Origin: Pandoraea oxalativorans
GTDB taxonomy: Bacteria > Pseudomonadota > Gammaproteobacteria > Burkholderiales > Burkholderiaceae
Assembly (NCBI RefSeq): GCF_000972785.3
Contig: NZ_CP011253.3
Coordinates: 2,542,001 to 2,606,000, forward strand
Direction: 5' to 3'
DNA length: 64,000 nucleotides
Under the pieces are notes generated by a model that saw nothing but the letters and a program-made list of their open reading frames with translations, searched no databases and was not told the origin of the DNA. Positions 35,144 to 43,615 of the stretch are shown here, piece by piece; the stretch's first letter is position 1, and each line of letters starts with the position of its first letter. Position numbers and translations under genes: made by a program.

Positions 35144-35902
35144 TCAGTGAGGTGCCGTCACGACGACGAACTGGACGGTAGTGCCGGAATAGACCGGCTG
35201 ATACCAGGTCGAGCCGCAACGCTGATAGGCAACGTTGTTGACGATAGTGCTCACGCAACTCGGCGGCAACGAAGCAACAGTTGAGCCGATGATGGCTGCC
35301 GATACCCCGATTGTGACGGCGGCCGCCACCGGGTCATACCAACCGCCACCCCAACCCCAATACGGCGGTGGGGGTGGTGGAGGGGGCGGCGGCGGATGTG
35401 GCCCGGGTCCTGGCCCCGGGCCAGGAGGGGGGCCGGGCGGGTGCGGCCCGGGTCCAGGTCCAGGTCCAGGTCCAGGTCCAGGTCCAGGTCCAGGTCCAGG
35501 TCCAGGTCCGGGGCCAGGTCCGGGGCCAGGCGGGTGCGGGCCGGGATTCGGTGACGGATTGGGGCCGGGGTTCGGATGCGGCTGAGGTCCCGGTCCGGGC
35601 GGTTGTCCACCCCCGGCATTGGCATGCATCGCGCCGCCGCCCGCAGGGCCGCCACCGCGCGTGGCACCGCTCAAGTTGCCTTGCGGCGCGCCGCCATGGA
35701 ACCCGCCGCCTCCGTGGAAGCCACCACCGCCGCCAGCGTGAAGACTGGTGCGCGCGCCGCCCCGAAAACCGAAGCCATAACTGGCCGTGGACGTCAGGAC
35801 GAGCACCGCCGCTGTGGCAAGGCACGTCGCACGAGCCACAGTGAGGATGCCGCGTGTGCCCACCGTCGCAGGTGTGCTTGTTGAAGAGGTCGTTCGCGTC
35901 AT
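35144..35902 (-). CDS. Exported Gly- and Pro-Gly-repeat protein
   Basis: 252 residues. A signal sequence (ARATCLATAAVLVLTSTASYGF) is followed by a glycine-rich stretch with GGFHGGGGFHGG units, then a Pro-Gly repeat region of about 70 residues built on PGPG and PNPGP units, a poly-proline run, and a C-terminal folded part (residues about 190-252) with GGGWYDPVAAAVTIGVSAAIIGSTV and two cysteines, ending in YQPVYSGTTVQFVVVTAP. That C-terminal part resembles small exported proteins commonly annotated as hypothetical. The start overlaps the stop of the upstream DUF2092 gene (ATGA) and has a perfect AGGAGG six bases before it. Location is periplasm or envelope; function unknown. Confidence 0.8.
   Translation of the reverse strand: MTRTTSSTSTPATVGTRGILTVARATCLATAAVLVLTSTASYGFGFRGGARTSLHAGGGGGFHGGGGFHGGAPQGNLSGATRGGGPAGGGAMHANAGGGQPPGPGPQPHPNPGPNPSPNPGPHPPGPGPGPGPGPGPGPGPGPGPGPGPGPGPHPPGPPPGPGPGPGPHPPPPPPPPPPPYWGWGGGWYDPVAAAVTIGVSAAIIGSTVASLPPSCVSTIVNNVAYQRCGSTWYQPVYSGTTVQFVVVTAPH
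35451..35510. repeat. Hexanucleotide tandem repeat GGTCCA
   Basis: Nine perfect GGTCCA units followed by GGTCCG, then degenerate GGGCCA/GGTCCG units to about 35530. It lies inside the exported protein gene and encodes alternating Pro and Gly on the minus strand. Changes in copy number keep the frame, so only the length of the repeat would vary. Confidence 0.95.
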
Positions 35903-36732
35903 TGCTGACCTCCTGCGGCAGACGGCGGCCGCATCTCGATGCGTTGCGCGCCGGCCGGGGCCTTGTAAGTGAAGGTCCCTGACGGGAAAGTCGGATTCAC
36001 GTCCCAGCGGTAATTCACGGAATGTCGCGGGCGCGACGGTTGCGACGTATCCGTGATCACGAAGCGGCATGGCAGCGGGCGCGAACCCACCCGAATCCAC
36101 AGCTCCCAGTCGACGTCGGGCTGCTGGAACGCGTAATGGTTGCACCACTCGCCACCCACGCGGTCCAGACCGATAAACAGAGCTGAACGCAATTGCGTGG
36201 CATCGTCCGGGTCCATGCCCCAATAGAAGAGGTCGGCCAATGGCATACCGACCTGATATTTCTCGTCGATATCGCGTATCAGCTCGTCGATGGTCGGCGG
36301 AGCGCTTGCCTGACTGAAATACCGCTTGCCTTGCGATTCTTGATAAAGGGTGAAGGTTTTGCCGTCGTAGACGAACCCGCGATTGCGCGCCTGACCCGTC
36401 ACAACAGCACGGACTTTATCGGGGCGTTGGACGGATAACTCGGTTTGGTGAAGAAAGCCGACATTCTGTCCGGTACTTAACACGGCATCGGTCACGGTAT
36501 CCGCGTGTACCTGAAATCGTTTGAGGGAGCGCAAGTACCGACTCATTGTCGTCAACGCATCGACGGCGCCTTGCTGCATCTCCGGCATACCCTGTACTGG
36601 CAAAGTACTGTCCGATTCAGGGGCCTGCGCCCATGCCGGTGCGGCCACGAGCAGTGCGCCCGTCAACAAGGCCAGCCTCACGCCGCGGGGCGGATATCGT
36701 CGGATTTTTCGTCGGGAGAATGGAAAAAGCAC
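35899..36732 (-). CDS. DUF2092 family exported protein
   Basis: 277 residues with a signal peptide ending in WAQA (about residue 36). The mature part matches DUF2092: MSRYLRSLKRFQVHADTVTDAVLSTGQNVGFLHQTELSVQRPDKVRA, YDGKTFTLYQESQGKRY, and the C-terminal YRWDVNPTFPSGTFTYKAPAGAQRIEM, a layout shared with LolA-like outer membrane lipoprotein sorting folds. A role in handling a hydrophobic periplasmic ligand is therefore possible but unproven. The start is GTG 36732, supported by GAGGT eight bases upstream and by the fit of the signal peptide. It is translationally coupled to the Pro-Gly repeat protein downstream. Confidence 0.83.
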   Translation of the reverse strand: MLFPFSRRKIRRYPPRGVRLALLTGALLVAAPAWAQAPESDSTLPVQGMPEMQQGAVDALTTMSRYLRSLKRFQVHADTVTDAVLSTGQNVGFLHQTELSVQRPDKVRAVVTGQARNRGFVYDGKTFTLYQESQGKRYFSQASAPPTIDELIRDIDEKYQVGMPLADLFYWGMDPDDATQLRSALFIGLDRVGGEWCNHYAFQQPDVDWELWIRVGSRPLPCRFVITDTSQPSRPRHSVNYRWDVNPTFPSGTFTYKAPAGAQRIEMRPPSAAGGQQ

Positions 36733-37300
36733 TGTGTGACCTCATTCGAATGATGGAATTGAACGGGACGACCAACATGTGCGGACGCGACGCCAGATGG
36801 CGCGCAAACATGAACTTCAGGCAATACCCGGGCGGCATGGCGCGCGGTATGTGGGATCAGAATAGTGATTCGGATTGCAAACTGTCAAGCGGCGTAACCA
36901 TCATCCGAACGGATTAAGAATTACTTGAACTTGACGAATAATTTTGTAACAAGCTGTATCCGGGGCGATGCAAAAAGAAAACCTATTACCCCGTGAACCG
37001 TCGGAAAAGCTTGATCTGCATCAACCAGCGATATTCTCGATTCCCATATTTAGTGAATATTAAGAGATTTCGTGGGAATTTGAGGGTAATTTAAATTACG
37101 TAAGTCGATGATGGAATTTGGTATGCAATTCGAAAGAAACTTGCGGCTTTGAATTATTTTGTTACTATCCGATGGAAACATCCGGGTTTTTACGAAGTCG
37201 GCGAATGCCCGGTGTTTTAGTTTGGACAATTAACTAGTTTGCGAAACAATATGCAACGTATGCATTCGATATGCATACATCGATAACAAAAGGACTCAGC
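36733..37300. other. AT-rich intergenic region
   Basis: 568 bases without a gene. From about 36915 to 37300 the sequence is much more AT-rich than the rest of the window. It contains a candidate promoter for the gene at 37301: TTGCGG (37141-37146), 16 bases, TACTAT (37163-37168). A second candidate, TTGACG-N17-CTGTAT, lies near 36936. The composition could mark an inserted or horizontally acquired segment or simply a long regulatory region. Confidence 0.55.
37258..37278. promoter_or_regulatory. ATGCAT-based inverted repeat in 5' leader
   Basis: GTATGCAT (37258-37265), TCGAT, ATGCATAC (37271-37278) is a perfect 8-bp dyad with five bases between, ending 22 bases before the start at 37301. A further ATGCA lies at 37251. 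It could be an operator or a leader hairpin. Confidence 0.45.
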
Positions 37301-37918
37301 ATGAAGCTCACGAATGCCATGATTCTGGCCGGTCTGTTGTCGTTGGGGACGGTGGCGCACGCACAGGATGCGGCGCGTCCGGCACCGATCGTTGCAGGCG
37401 ACGTCGTCGAATTCCGGACCACGTTGCTGGGCGTGGATGTTAAGAAGCGCACCATTCAGGTCGCCGACGATAACGGCAAGCCGGTCACCTTCGTCGTTGG
37501 CCCGGATGTCCGGAATTTCGATCAGATTCGCAAGGGCGACAAAATCATCGTGGCGTTTCAGCGCTCGGTGGCCATCTCCGTCGCGCCGGGCGACGGTATT
37601 CGCAGCCGCGTGCTGACCGAAGGGGCCGACCGCGCGACGCCGGGTCAGAAGCCTGCCGCCGACGCGGCTCGTAATCTGAAGGTCGTGGCGACGGTGCAGC
37701 GTATCGACCGTAAGTCGAATGTCGTGACGTTGCGTGGCCCGAATCGCACGGTCGACGTGAACGTGGAAGATCCGAAGTTGCTCGAAGGCGTGAAGGTAGG
37801 CGACTCCATGACGGTGAACTACACCGAAGCGGTTGCCGTGGCCGTGACGCCCGATCCGGCGGCAAAGAACAAGGCAAAGAGGGTGCCGTCGGTGCCTGCC
37901 TCGGCCCCGAAGCCCTAA
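37301..37918 (+). CDS. Exported protein with two duplicated beta-rich domains
   Basis: 205 residues. A signal peptide (MILAGLLSLGTVAHA) precedes two similar units: residues about 30-90 (VVEFRTTLLGVDVKKRTIQV ... IRKGDKIIVAFQRSVAISV) and 125-185 (KVVATVQRIDRKSNVVTLRG ... VKVGDSMTVNYTEAVAVAV). Each has the pattern of short strands followed by a KGD or VGD turn expected for an OB-like or small beta-barrel fold, and the pair looks like an internal duplication. The C-terminal tail is Lys/Pro/Ala-rich. AAAGGA precedes ATG 37301. I do not recognise a named family; function unknown, periplasmic by prediction. Confidence 0.75.
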   Translation: MKLTNAMILAGLLSLGTVAHAQDAARPAPIVAGDVVEFRTTLLGVDVKKRTIQVADDNGKPVTFVVGPDVRNFDQIRKGDKIIVAFQRSVAISVAPGDGIRSRVLTEGADRATPGQKPAADAARNLKVVATVQRIDRKSNVVTLRGPNRTVDVNVEDPKLLEGVKVGDSMTVNYTEAVAVAVTPDPAAKNKAKRVPSVPASAPKP

Positions 37919-38042
37919 GTTGTGTCACCCGGCGACTGCGCCGCGCAGCGCGCAGTCGCATTGACTGTCGTGTCCCCGGAGGGCCCGTGTTGGCTTTCCG
38001 GGGCGCGATACCCCCTGATACGGTAAGCACCCGGAGATCGCC

Positions 38043-38624
38043 ATGGCACGGTCCGCCTTGCAATTCGACGATGCAACCTACGCTGCCTTGCTCGGCGCTG
38101 CACGCGATGCAGACGCCGCACACCCCCACAACAACCCCGCCTTCCTCGATGCCTTCCTGGCGGATGCATGGAAAGCCGCACGCCGGATCTACGGTGCGCA
38201 AACCTATCTGCGCTTCATGGCGCAGGCCGGTGTGACACGCCGTCCGAGCGCCGGTACCGTGCAAAAAGCCATCGTGCGTGCCCGCAGCATGTACGAAGTC
38301 CCGGTCATCCCGGCGTTCGGGGGAATACCCGTCGCAGGGCAGTCCGTCTGAGCGCAGCAGCTCGAACAGAATCTGGCGCGCGCCATGACGCTGCTCGACG
38401 CGATGCCCGAGAGTCACGGCACGGCCAGCGATGGCGTCACCGACGTAGCCGACGCCATGCGTCGTGTGCAGCATCTGGAACGGGAAAATCTGGAGCTACG
38501 GGCGCGTCTGGCGCAAATGACGGTGGCCGCCGCCTATGCCCGCGAGGCATTGGGCGAAACGCTCACGGTGTTCGCACCGCATGCCGTGCAGCAGGCGAGC
38601 GGCCTGGGTCGTCACGGGGTCTGA
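38043..38624 (+). pseudogene. Hypothetical gene interrupted by in-frame TGA at 38349-38351
   Basis: From ATG 38043 the frame reads 102 residues (ARSALQFDDATYAALLGAA ... FGGIPVAGQSV) to TGA at 38349-38351. The same frame then stays open for 91 more codons to 38624, reading AQQLEQNLARAMTLLDAMP and then a coiled-coil-like segment ADAMRRVQHLERENLELRARL. The second half has no ribosome-binding site at its first ATG (38385) and the 33 bases between code for a helix that continues into it. This fits one 193-residue protein broken by a nonsense change (for example CGA to TGA). Readthrough or two separate small proteins are alternatives. I do not recognise the family. The end overlaps the convergent histidine kinase gene by 13 bases. 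Confidence 0.6.
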
Positions 38625-40108
38625 CGCACGAGCTGAGTCGATGGGGTTGCGGTAGAAGCAGCGAAAGACGTGGCGGGTGGCGTGCCGACGGCACCTGCGT
38701 CTTCGCGATGGCTGACCGAAAAGCCGAACGCGTTGAAACCGTTCGCGCTGTGTGCCCACACCGTACCGCCGTGCATTTCCGCGATGGCCTTGACGATGGC
38801 TAGCCCAAGGCCGTGATTCTCACGGCTATTGGTGCGCGACGCCTCCGCGCGGTAGAACCGGTCGAACAGATGCTTGAGCACGTCCGCCGGGATTTCCGCC
38901 CCCGGATTGACGACTTCGATGCGCACTTGACGGGCACGGTTCGGCTCGGCGGCATTGATGGCCTCGATGGTCGAGGTGGTCTCGGTGGTAATACGCACGT
39001 CGATATTCGCGCCCGGCGCACAATGCTCGACGGCGTTCATCACCAGATTGGCCAGCGCGCGTCCGAACAACGCCTTGTTGACCTGCGCGAACGCGCTGCC
39101 ATGCAGTCTGGCCGTGACCTGGGCCTCTTCCAGCGGAAATTCCAGAAATTCAAGGGTGTGCGCCGCTTCGCTCGACAGCGACACGGCCGTGAGGCCCGTC
39201 GCGCGTTCGCCCTGATCGGCGCGTGAGAGGAACAGCATGTCGTTGATGATAGTGCGCATGCGGCCGAGTTCTTCGAGGTTCGATTGCAGTAGCAGCCGCA
39301 GTTCCTCGACGGGCCGGTCGCGCGTGAGGGCCACTTCCGTTTGTCCGATCAGGATGGTGACCGGCGTGCGCAACTCGTGGGCGACGTCGGCATTGAACGA
39401 TTCCAGCCGTTCGTAGGCGCCGTCGAGCCGAGCCAGCGCACCGTTGAACGAATGCGCGAGATCGTCCAGTTCGACGGGCAGCGAGCGGGTCACGAGGCGT
39501 TGCGAACGGTTATCCGGCCGGATTTCAGACGCTTCGCGCGTGAGCCGCGTAAGCGGCGAAAGACCCAGGCGCGCTACCGAGTAGCTGAGCAGCAGCATGC
39601 CCAGCGCGCCCAATCCGGAGATTGCCGCGAGACTCAGCCCGAACGCGCGCAGCGTCTGCTCGTTGGGGGAGTAACTGGCCGCGACTTGCAGCGTGACGGC
39701 CGGGCGCGCGCCGTAGGGCGGCAAGATCTCGCGGGTCGTCAGCATATCGTCGCCACCGCCGTCCGGGCTCAGGCGCACATAACCGTTGGATAGTCGTTTG
39801 ACGAACATGCCGCTCACCGGCGTGCCGAACGTGTAGCGCGGGTCGTCGCTCGAGACCGCGTACGTCGTGGTGCCGTCGCGCGGGGTCATGTCGCTCAGTT
39901 TTTCCCGCACGATCTGCCACTTCTCGGGCGTGGCGCCGTGATACACGATGATGTGGGCGATCTGCGCGCGGTCGTCCAGCGACTCGCGCAAGTGCCGCTC
40001 CATTTGAACGCGCAGCACCAGATACAACGCCGCGCCGACGAGCGCGAACACCGACAGCGCCACGACGGCGAACATGGCGGCAAGGCGGCGGGAGATCGAG
40101 TGTTTCAC
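38612..40108 (-). CDS. Heavy-metal-type sensor histidine kinase of the RND operon
   Basis: 498 residues. Two membrane helices (about 10-32 and 157-180) flank a periplasmic sensor of about 125 residues, followed by HAMP, the dimerisation domain with phospho-acceptor His in DVAHELRTPVTILIGQTEVAL, and an ATPase domain (NLVMNAVEHC, FDRFYRAEASR, HGLGLAIVKAI). Layout and sequence fit the CusS/IrlS group. It should sense a periplasmic metal or drug and phosphorylate the regulator encoded 32 bases upstream. Last gene of the RND efflux operon. The C-terminal 30 residues are low-complexity Ala/Thr/Ser. Confidence 0.9.
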   Translation of the reverse strand: MKHSISRRLAAMFAVVALSVFALVGAALYLVLRVQMERHLRESLDDRAQIAHIIVYHGATPEKWQIVREKLSDMTPRDGTTTYAVSSDDPRYTFGTPVSGMFVKRLSNGYVRLSPDGGGDDMLTTREILPPYGARPAVTLQVAASYSPNEQTLRAFGLSLAAISGLGALGMLLLSYSVARLGLSPLTRLTREASEIRPDNRSQRLVTRSLPVELDDLAHSFNGALARLDGAYERLESFNADVAHELRTPVTILIGQTEVALTRDRPVEELRLLLQSNLEELGRMRTIINDMLFLSRADQGERATGLTAVSLSSEAAHTLEFLEFPLEEAQVTARLHGSAFAQVNKALFGRALANLVMNAVEHCAPGANIDVRITTETTSTIEAINAAEPNRARQVRIEVVNPGAEIPADVLKHLFDRFYRAEASRTNSRENHGLGLAIVKAIAEMHGGTVWAHSANGFNAFGFSVSHREDAGAVGTPPATSFAASTATPSTQLVRQTP

Positions 40109-40140
40109 GGTGAGGTCGTGGGTGTAGAGGGCGGGGGCGC

Positions 40141-40815
40141 TCAGGCCTCGCGCACTTCCAGCACGTAGCCCATGCCGCGCACGGTATGCAGCAGCTTGGT
40201 GGTAAAGGGGCCGTCGAGCTTGGCGCGCAGCCGTTTGATGGCGGTCTCCACCACGTTCGTATGGCTGTCGAAGTTGACGTCCCAGACCAGTTCGGTGATG
40301 GCTGTCTTCGAGAGAATGTCGCCCTGACGGCGCGCAAGCACCGACAAGAGCTGGAACTCCTTGGCAGTGAGATCGAGCCGGTGACCGTCGCGCGTCGCCC
40401 GGCGGCCGATCAGGTCGACGAACAGGTCGCCCACCGAGATCAGCGTCGATTCCTGCACGCGCGTGCGACGAGCGAGTGCGTGGAGGCGTTCGACCAGTTC
40501 GATGAACGAGAACGGCTTGGTGAGGTAGTCGTCGGCCCCTTCGCGCAGGCCGCGCACCCGGTCGTTCACGTGGTCGCGGGCGGTGAGCATGATGACGGGC
40601 GTGGACTTGCGCTCACGTAGCGACCCGAGCACGGCAAAGCCGTCGCGCTTGGGCAGCATCACGTCGAGCACGACGACGTCGTAGTCGAACTCCAGCGCCA
40701 GGTGCGTGCCTTCCTCGCCGTCGAGCGCAACATCGACCACCCAGCCTTGCTCTGTCAGCCCCGAGCGCAGATAGTCCACCACCTTTTGTTCGTCTTCAAC
40801 GATCAGCACTTTCAT
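40141..40815 (-). CDS. OmpR-family response regulator of the RND operon
   Basis: 224 residues. Receiver domain with the phospho-acceptor aspartate in VVVLDVMLPKRDG (about residue 51), then an OmpR/PhoB winged helix (LDLTAKEFQLLSVLARRQGDILSKTAITELVWDVNFDSHTNVVETAIKRLR...). The DVNFDSxTNVVExAI recognition region is characteristic of the CusR/IrlR heavy-metal subgroup. It begins 9 bases after the outer membrane factor gene and precedes its kinase, so pump and regulators are co-transcribed and probably auto-induced. Confidence 0.92.
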   Translation of the reverse strand: MKVLIVEDEQKVVDYLRSGLTEQGWVVDVALDGEEGTHLALEFDYDVVVLDVMLPKRDGFAVLGSLRERKSTPVIMLTARDHVNDRVRGLREGADDYLTKPFSFIELVERLHALARRTRVQESTLISVGDLFVDLIGRRATRDGHRLDLTAKEFQLLSVLARRQGDILSKTAITELVWDVNFDSHTNVVETAIKRLRAKLDGPFTTKLLHTVRGMGYVLEVREA

Positions 40816-40824
40816 GTCGTCACC

Positions 40825-42315
40825 TCATCTTTGCGCATTATACGAGTCAGGGGACGTCTCCGAGGGCTGCCATCCGCCGCCCAGTGCCTTGACCAGCGCG
40901 ACCGACAGCACGAGTTGCTGCCCTCGGATCTGGACGTCCTGACGCTCACTCGCCAGCGCCGCCTGCTGCGCCGTAATCACGCTGAGATAGGCCGTCAGCC
41001 CGCCCGAATACCGGTCGTTCGCCAGACTCAGCAGGCGCTCGGCATCGACCACAGCTGCGTGCGATTCCTGCGCGGCGGCATTGAGGACCGACAGACCGGT
41101 CACGCCGTCCTGCACTTGCTGGAAGGCGGTGAGTACCGTCTGACGGTAGTTCGCTTGCACGGCGCGATAGCCCGCGCTGGCGTAATCGACCCCTGCCTGA
41201 CGCCGTCCGCCGTCGAAGACGACCTGCGACGCCAACGTGCCCAATGTCCACAACAGGCTGGGGGCAGACAGCAGGTTGGCGAACTCGGTGCTTTGCCAGC
41301 CGATGCCGGGATTCAGCGTCAGGCTCGGGAAGAAGGCCGCTTTCGCCACGCCAATCTGTGCGTTTGCAGCGGCCATGCTACGTTCGGCCGAAGCCACGTC
41401 CGGACGCCGTTGCAGCACATCGCTCGGCACGCCGAGCGGGATCTCGGGCAGCGTTGCAGGCAGGAGCCCCTGCGGAATTGAGAACGCCGGCGCGGGCACG
41501 CCGACGAGCGCCGCGATGGCATGCTCGTACTGGTCGCGTTGCTGATGCAGCAGGCGAGCCTGCACGCGCGTGGTGTCGAGTTGCGATTGCTGCTGTAGGA
41601 CGTCCAGCCCCGAGACCGCGCCGAGATCGTGCTGGGCGCTCACGTAATCGAGCGCTTTTTGCTGCAAGGTGACCGACTGGTCCAGCACCCTGATCTCGGC
41701 GTCGATGGCGCGCAATTGGAAGTAGGCCGTGGCGAGTTGTGTCGTGAGGACGAGTCTGGCATTCGCCAGATCGTCGCCCGCTTGCTCGGCGGACGCCTGC
41801 GCACCTTCGACCTGACGGCGAATGCGGCCAAACAGATCGGTGTCGTAGCTCACGCCCAGTCCTACCTGAACGTTGTTCTGCACGGTCGACATGCTGCTCG
41901 ACGAGTAGCTCGTGACCGGGCGATTCGCCGAGATGCGCTGACGGGCCAGCCCGAACGAGGCATCGACTTCCGGCAGCCGCTGAGCCGAAATGCCGGACAG
42001 CGTCGCCTGTGCCTGATCGTAATGCGCGACGGCGGCGGCGAGCGTCTGGCTCTGTGCGAGGGCCTTGTCTTCGAGGGCGTCGAGCGCCGGTTCGTTGAAC
42101 GCTTTCCACCAGTCAGGCTGCATCGCAGCGCGCGACGGTTGCGCGACCTTCCAGTAACCGTCTGTTTTCCAGACGGGTGGGGTCGAGACTTCCGGACGAT
42201 GGTAGTCCGGGCCAACGGCGCACGCGCTGAGCAGCGCGACGACGGCGAGCAGCGTTGCGCTGAGCCGGATGCCGCTTTTGAGGCGACCCTGGCTGTCGTC
42301 GTCTACGCGGCTCAC
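40825..42315 (-). CDS. RND efflux outer membrane lipoprotein, NodT/OprM family
   Basis: 496 residues. Lipobox LSAC places the lipidated cysteine near residue 32, followed by AVGPDYHRPEV, the NodT-family start. Two OEP repeats follow (SYDTDLFGRIRRQVEGAQASAEQAGDDLANARL; PGIGWQSTEFANLL; GLTAYLSVITAQQAALASERQDVQ). It forms the outer membrane exit duct of the RND pump. Its ATG overlaps the adaptor stop (ATGA at 42312-42315), so translation is coupled. It is similar in layout to the NodT protein at 13087-14628, which serves an MFS-type pump. Confidence 0.92.
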   Translation of the reverse strand: MSRVDDDSQGRLKSGIRLSATLLAVVALLSACAVGPDYHRPEVSTPPVWKTDGYWKVAQPSRAAMQPDWWKAFNEPALDALEDKALAQSQTLAAAVAHYDQAQATLSGISAQRLPEVDASFGLARQRISANRPVTSYSSSSMSTVQNNVQVGLGVSYDTDLFGRIRRQVEGAQASAEQAGDDLANARLVLTTQLATAYFQLRAIDAEIRVLDQSVTLQQKALDYVSAQHDLGAVSGLDVLQQQSQLDTTRVQARLLHQQRDQYEHAIAALVGVPAPAFSIPQGLLPATLPEIPLGVPSDVLQRRPDVASAERSMAAANAQIGVAKAAFFPSLTLNPGIGWQSTEFANLLSAPSLLWTLGTLASQVVFDGGRRQAGVDYASAGYRAVQANYRQTVLTAFQQVQDGVTGLSVLNAAAQESHAAVVDAERLLSLANDRYSGGLTAYLSVITAQQAALASERQDVQIRGQQLVLSVALVKALGGGWQPSETSPDSYNAQR

Positions 42316-43559
42316 GATTCGCCTCCTTGCGCCTTGGCTGCGGGTTTGCTGACACCTTTGGTCTCAAGTGCCTTGGCCTGCACCTGGTCGCCGTCGTCCA
42401 CCGAATCGCTCGGATTGACGATCACGCGGTCTTTGCGCGACACGCCGTCGGCCAGTTCCAGCGTTTGTCCGAGGTCCTGTGCGATCACGATCTTGTGCAG
42501 ATGCACGATGCCCTGATCGTCCACGACCGCCACACGCGGGCCCTCGGCGCGGAACAGCAGCGCGTTGGCAGGCACGCTCAGATGCGGTTGCACGGCGCCG
42601 GGCAGCGCGAGTTGCACATACGCGCCGGGGCGCAGCTTGCCATCCGGATTCGGCAAGGCGGCTTCGATCTGGAGCGAACGCGTCGCGACGTCGATGGCGC
42701 CGGACACGTGCGTGATCTTGCCCTGGAAGTGCTGTCCGGGTAGTTCGGCTTGTGTCACGACCACCGGCTGACCGACGGACACGCTTTGCGCATAGGCCTG
42801 CGGTACTTGCGCGTAGACGCGCAACGGGTCGGTCTGCGCGAGCGAGAACATCGCCTGCGCGCTCCCGCTGCCCGCCGCGATGAGATCGCCGACGTCCACA
42901 TTGCGCTGCGTGATCACGCCGTCGAACGGGGCGACGATGCGCTTGAACGATTCCAGCTGCTCAAGCCGTTTGACGTTGGCGTCGGCCGCTGCGAGATTGG
43001 CCACGCCCTGGGTGTAGGTGCTCTGACGTTCGTCCAGTTCCTGCTGCGAGACGGCGTCGCGCTGACGCAGTTGCTGCCACCGGTCGAGCGACGACCTGGC
43101 CAGGCCGAGGCTGGCGTTGATCTGATTGCGCTGGGCGATGGCCTGCGCCAGTTCCTGATCGGTTTCCGGCGTATCGAGGTCGGCGAGCAACTGACCTTGC
43201 TTGACCTTCGCGCCGATGTCCACGTAACGATGCAGCAAATAGCCCGTCGCACGGGCGTAGATGGGCGACTCGACCGCACCGCGCAGGGTGGCGGGCAGCA
43301 GCGTTTCGCTGGCGGCGGTGGCCTGTGGCGTCACTACGCTTACGAACTGCTTCGCGTTTTGCGACGTCACGTTGGCGACGGCCCGGCGTTGCAGAAAGTT
43401 GGAGAGGGTCGTGCGTGCTGCCCCTGCGACCAGCAGCAGGGCGACGACGATCAGCACGATCTTCGCGCGACGGAACTCGCCGTGACGCGGGGGCAGCTGC
43501 CGTCCGTCGGCAGGATCGTGCTCGGGAATGGCCAGTTCGGCGTGATGTTTCTCGGTCAT
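42312..43559 (-). CDS. RND efflux periplasmic adaptor (membrane fusion protein)
   Basis: 415 residues from ATG 43559 (a TTG three codons earlier at 43568 is also possible). One N-terminal membrane anchor (about 30-50), then the RND-MFP pattern: ESPIYARATGYLLHRYVDIGAKVKQGQLLADLDTPE, a coiled-coil hairpin (about 115-190), IVAPFDGVITQRNVDVGDLIAAG and the beta-barrel region KLRPGAYVQLALPG. It links the inner membrane RND transporter to the outer membrane factor. It overlaps that factor gene by four bases and lies about 50 bases after the transporter gene. It is somewhat longer than AcrA at the N-terminus because of a hydrophilic cytoplasmic segment. Confidence 0.92.
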   Translation of the reverse strand: MTEKHHAELAIPEHDPADGRQLPPRHGEFRRAKIVLIVVALLLVAGAARTTLSNFLQRRAVANVTSQNAKQFVSVVTPQATAASETLLPATLRGAVESPIYARATGYLLHRYVDIGAKVKQGQLLADLDTPETDQELAQAIAQRNQINASLGLARSSLDRWQQLRQRDAVSQQELDERQSTYTQGVANLAAADANVKRLEQLESFKRIVAPFDGVITQRNVDVGDLIAAGSGSAQAMFSLAQTDPLRVYAQVPQAYAQSVSVGQPVVVTQAELPGQHFQGKITHVSGAIDVATRSLQIEAALPNPDGKLRPGAYVQLALPGAVQPHLSVPANALLFRAEGPRVAVVDDQGIVHLHKIVIAQDLGQTLELADGVSRKDRVIVNPSDSVDDGDQVQAKALETKGVSKPAAKAQGGES

Positions 43560-43615
43560 GTCGTTCAACCCGTCAAATCTTGGTATCTGGTGTGTGGAGT
43601 GTCGGTCGCCGTGCC

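Noticed and set aside
35451..35530. Possible CRISPR or minisatellite array
   Set aside because: Units are six bases with no spacers; it is a coding microsatellite.
35235..35585. Plus-strand Gly/Pro-rich frame, possible collagen-like protein
   Set aside because: It is the complement of the exported repeat protein; the GGTCCA array gives Pro-Gly in several frames. The minus-strand gene has a signal peptide, a strong ribosome-binding site and coupling to the gene before it.
36546..36917. 123-residue plus-strand frame at the start of the AT-rich gap
   Set aside because: Mostly antisense to the DUF2092 gene, no ribosome-binding site and no family resemblance.
38349..38351. TGA as selenocysteine codon
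   Set aside because: No selenocysteine-type hairpin is apparent just downstream and the surrounding sequence does not resemble any selenoprotein; a nonsense mutation is simpler.
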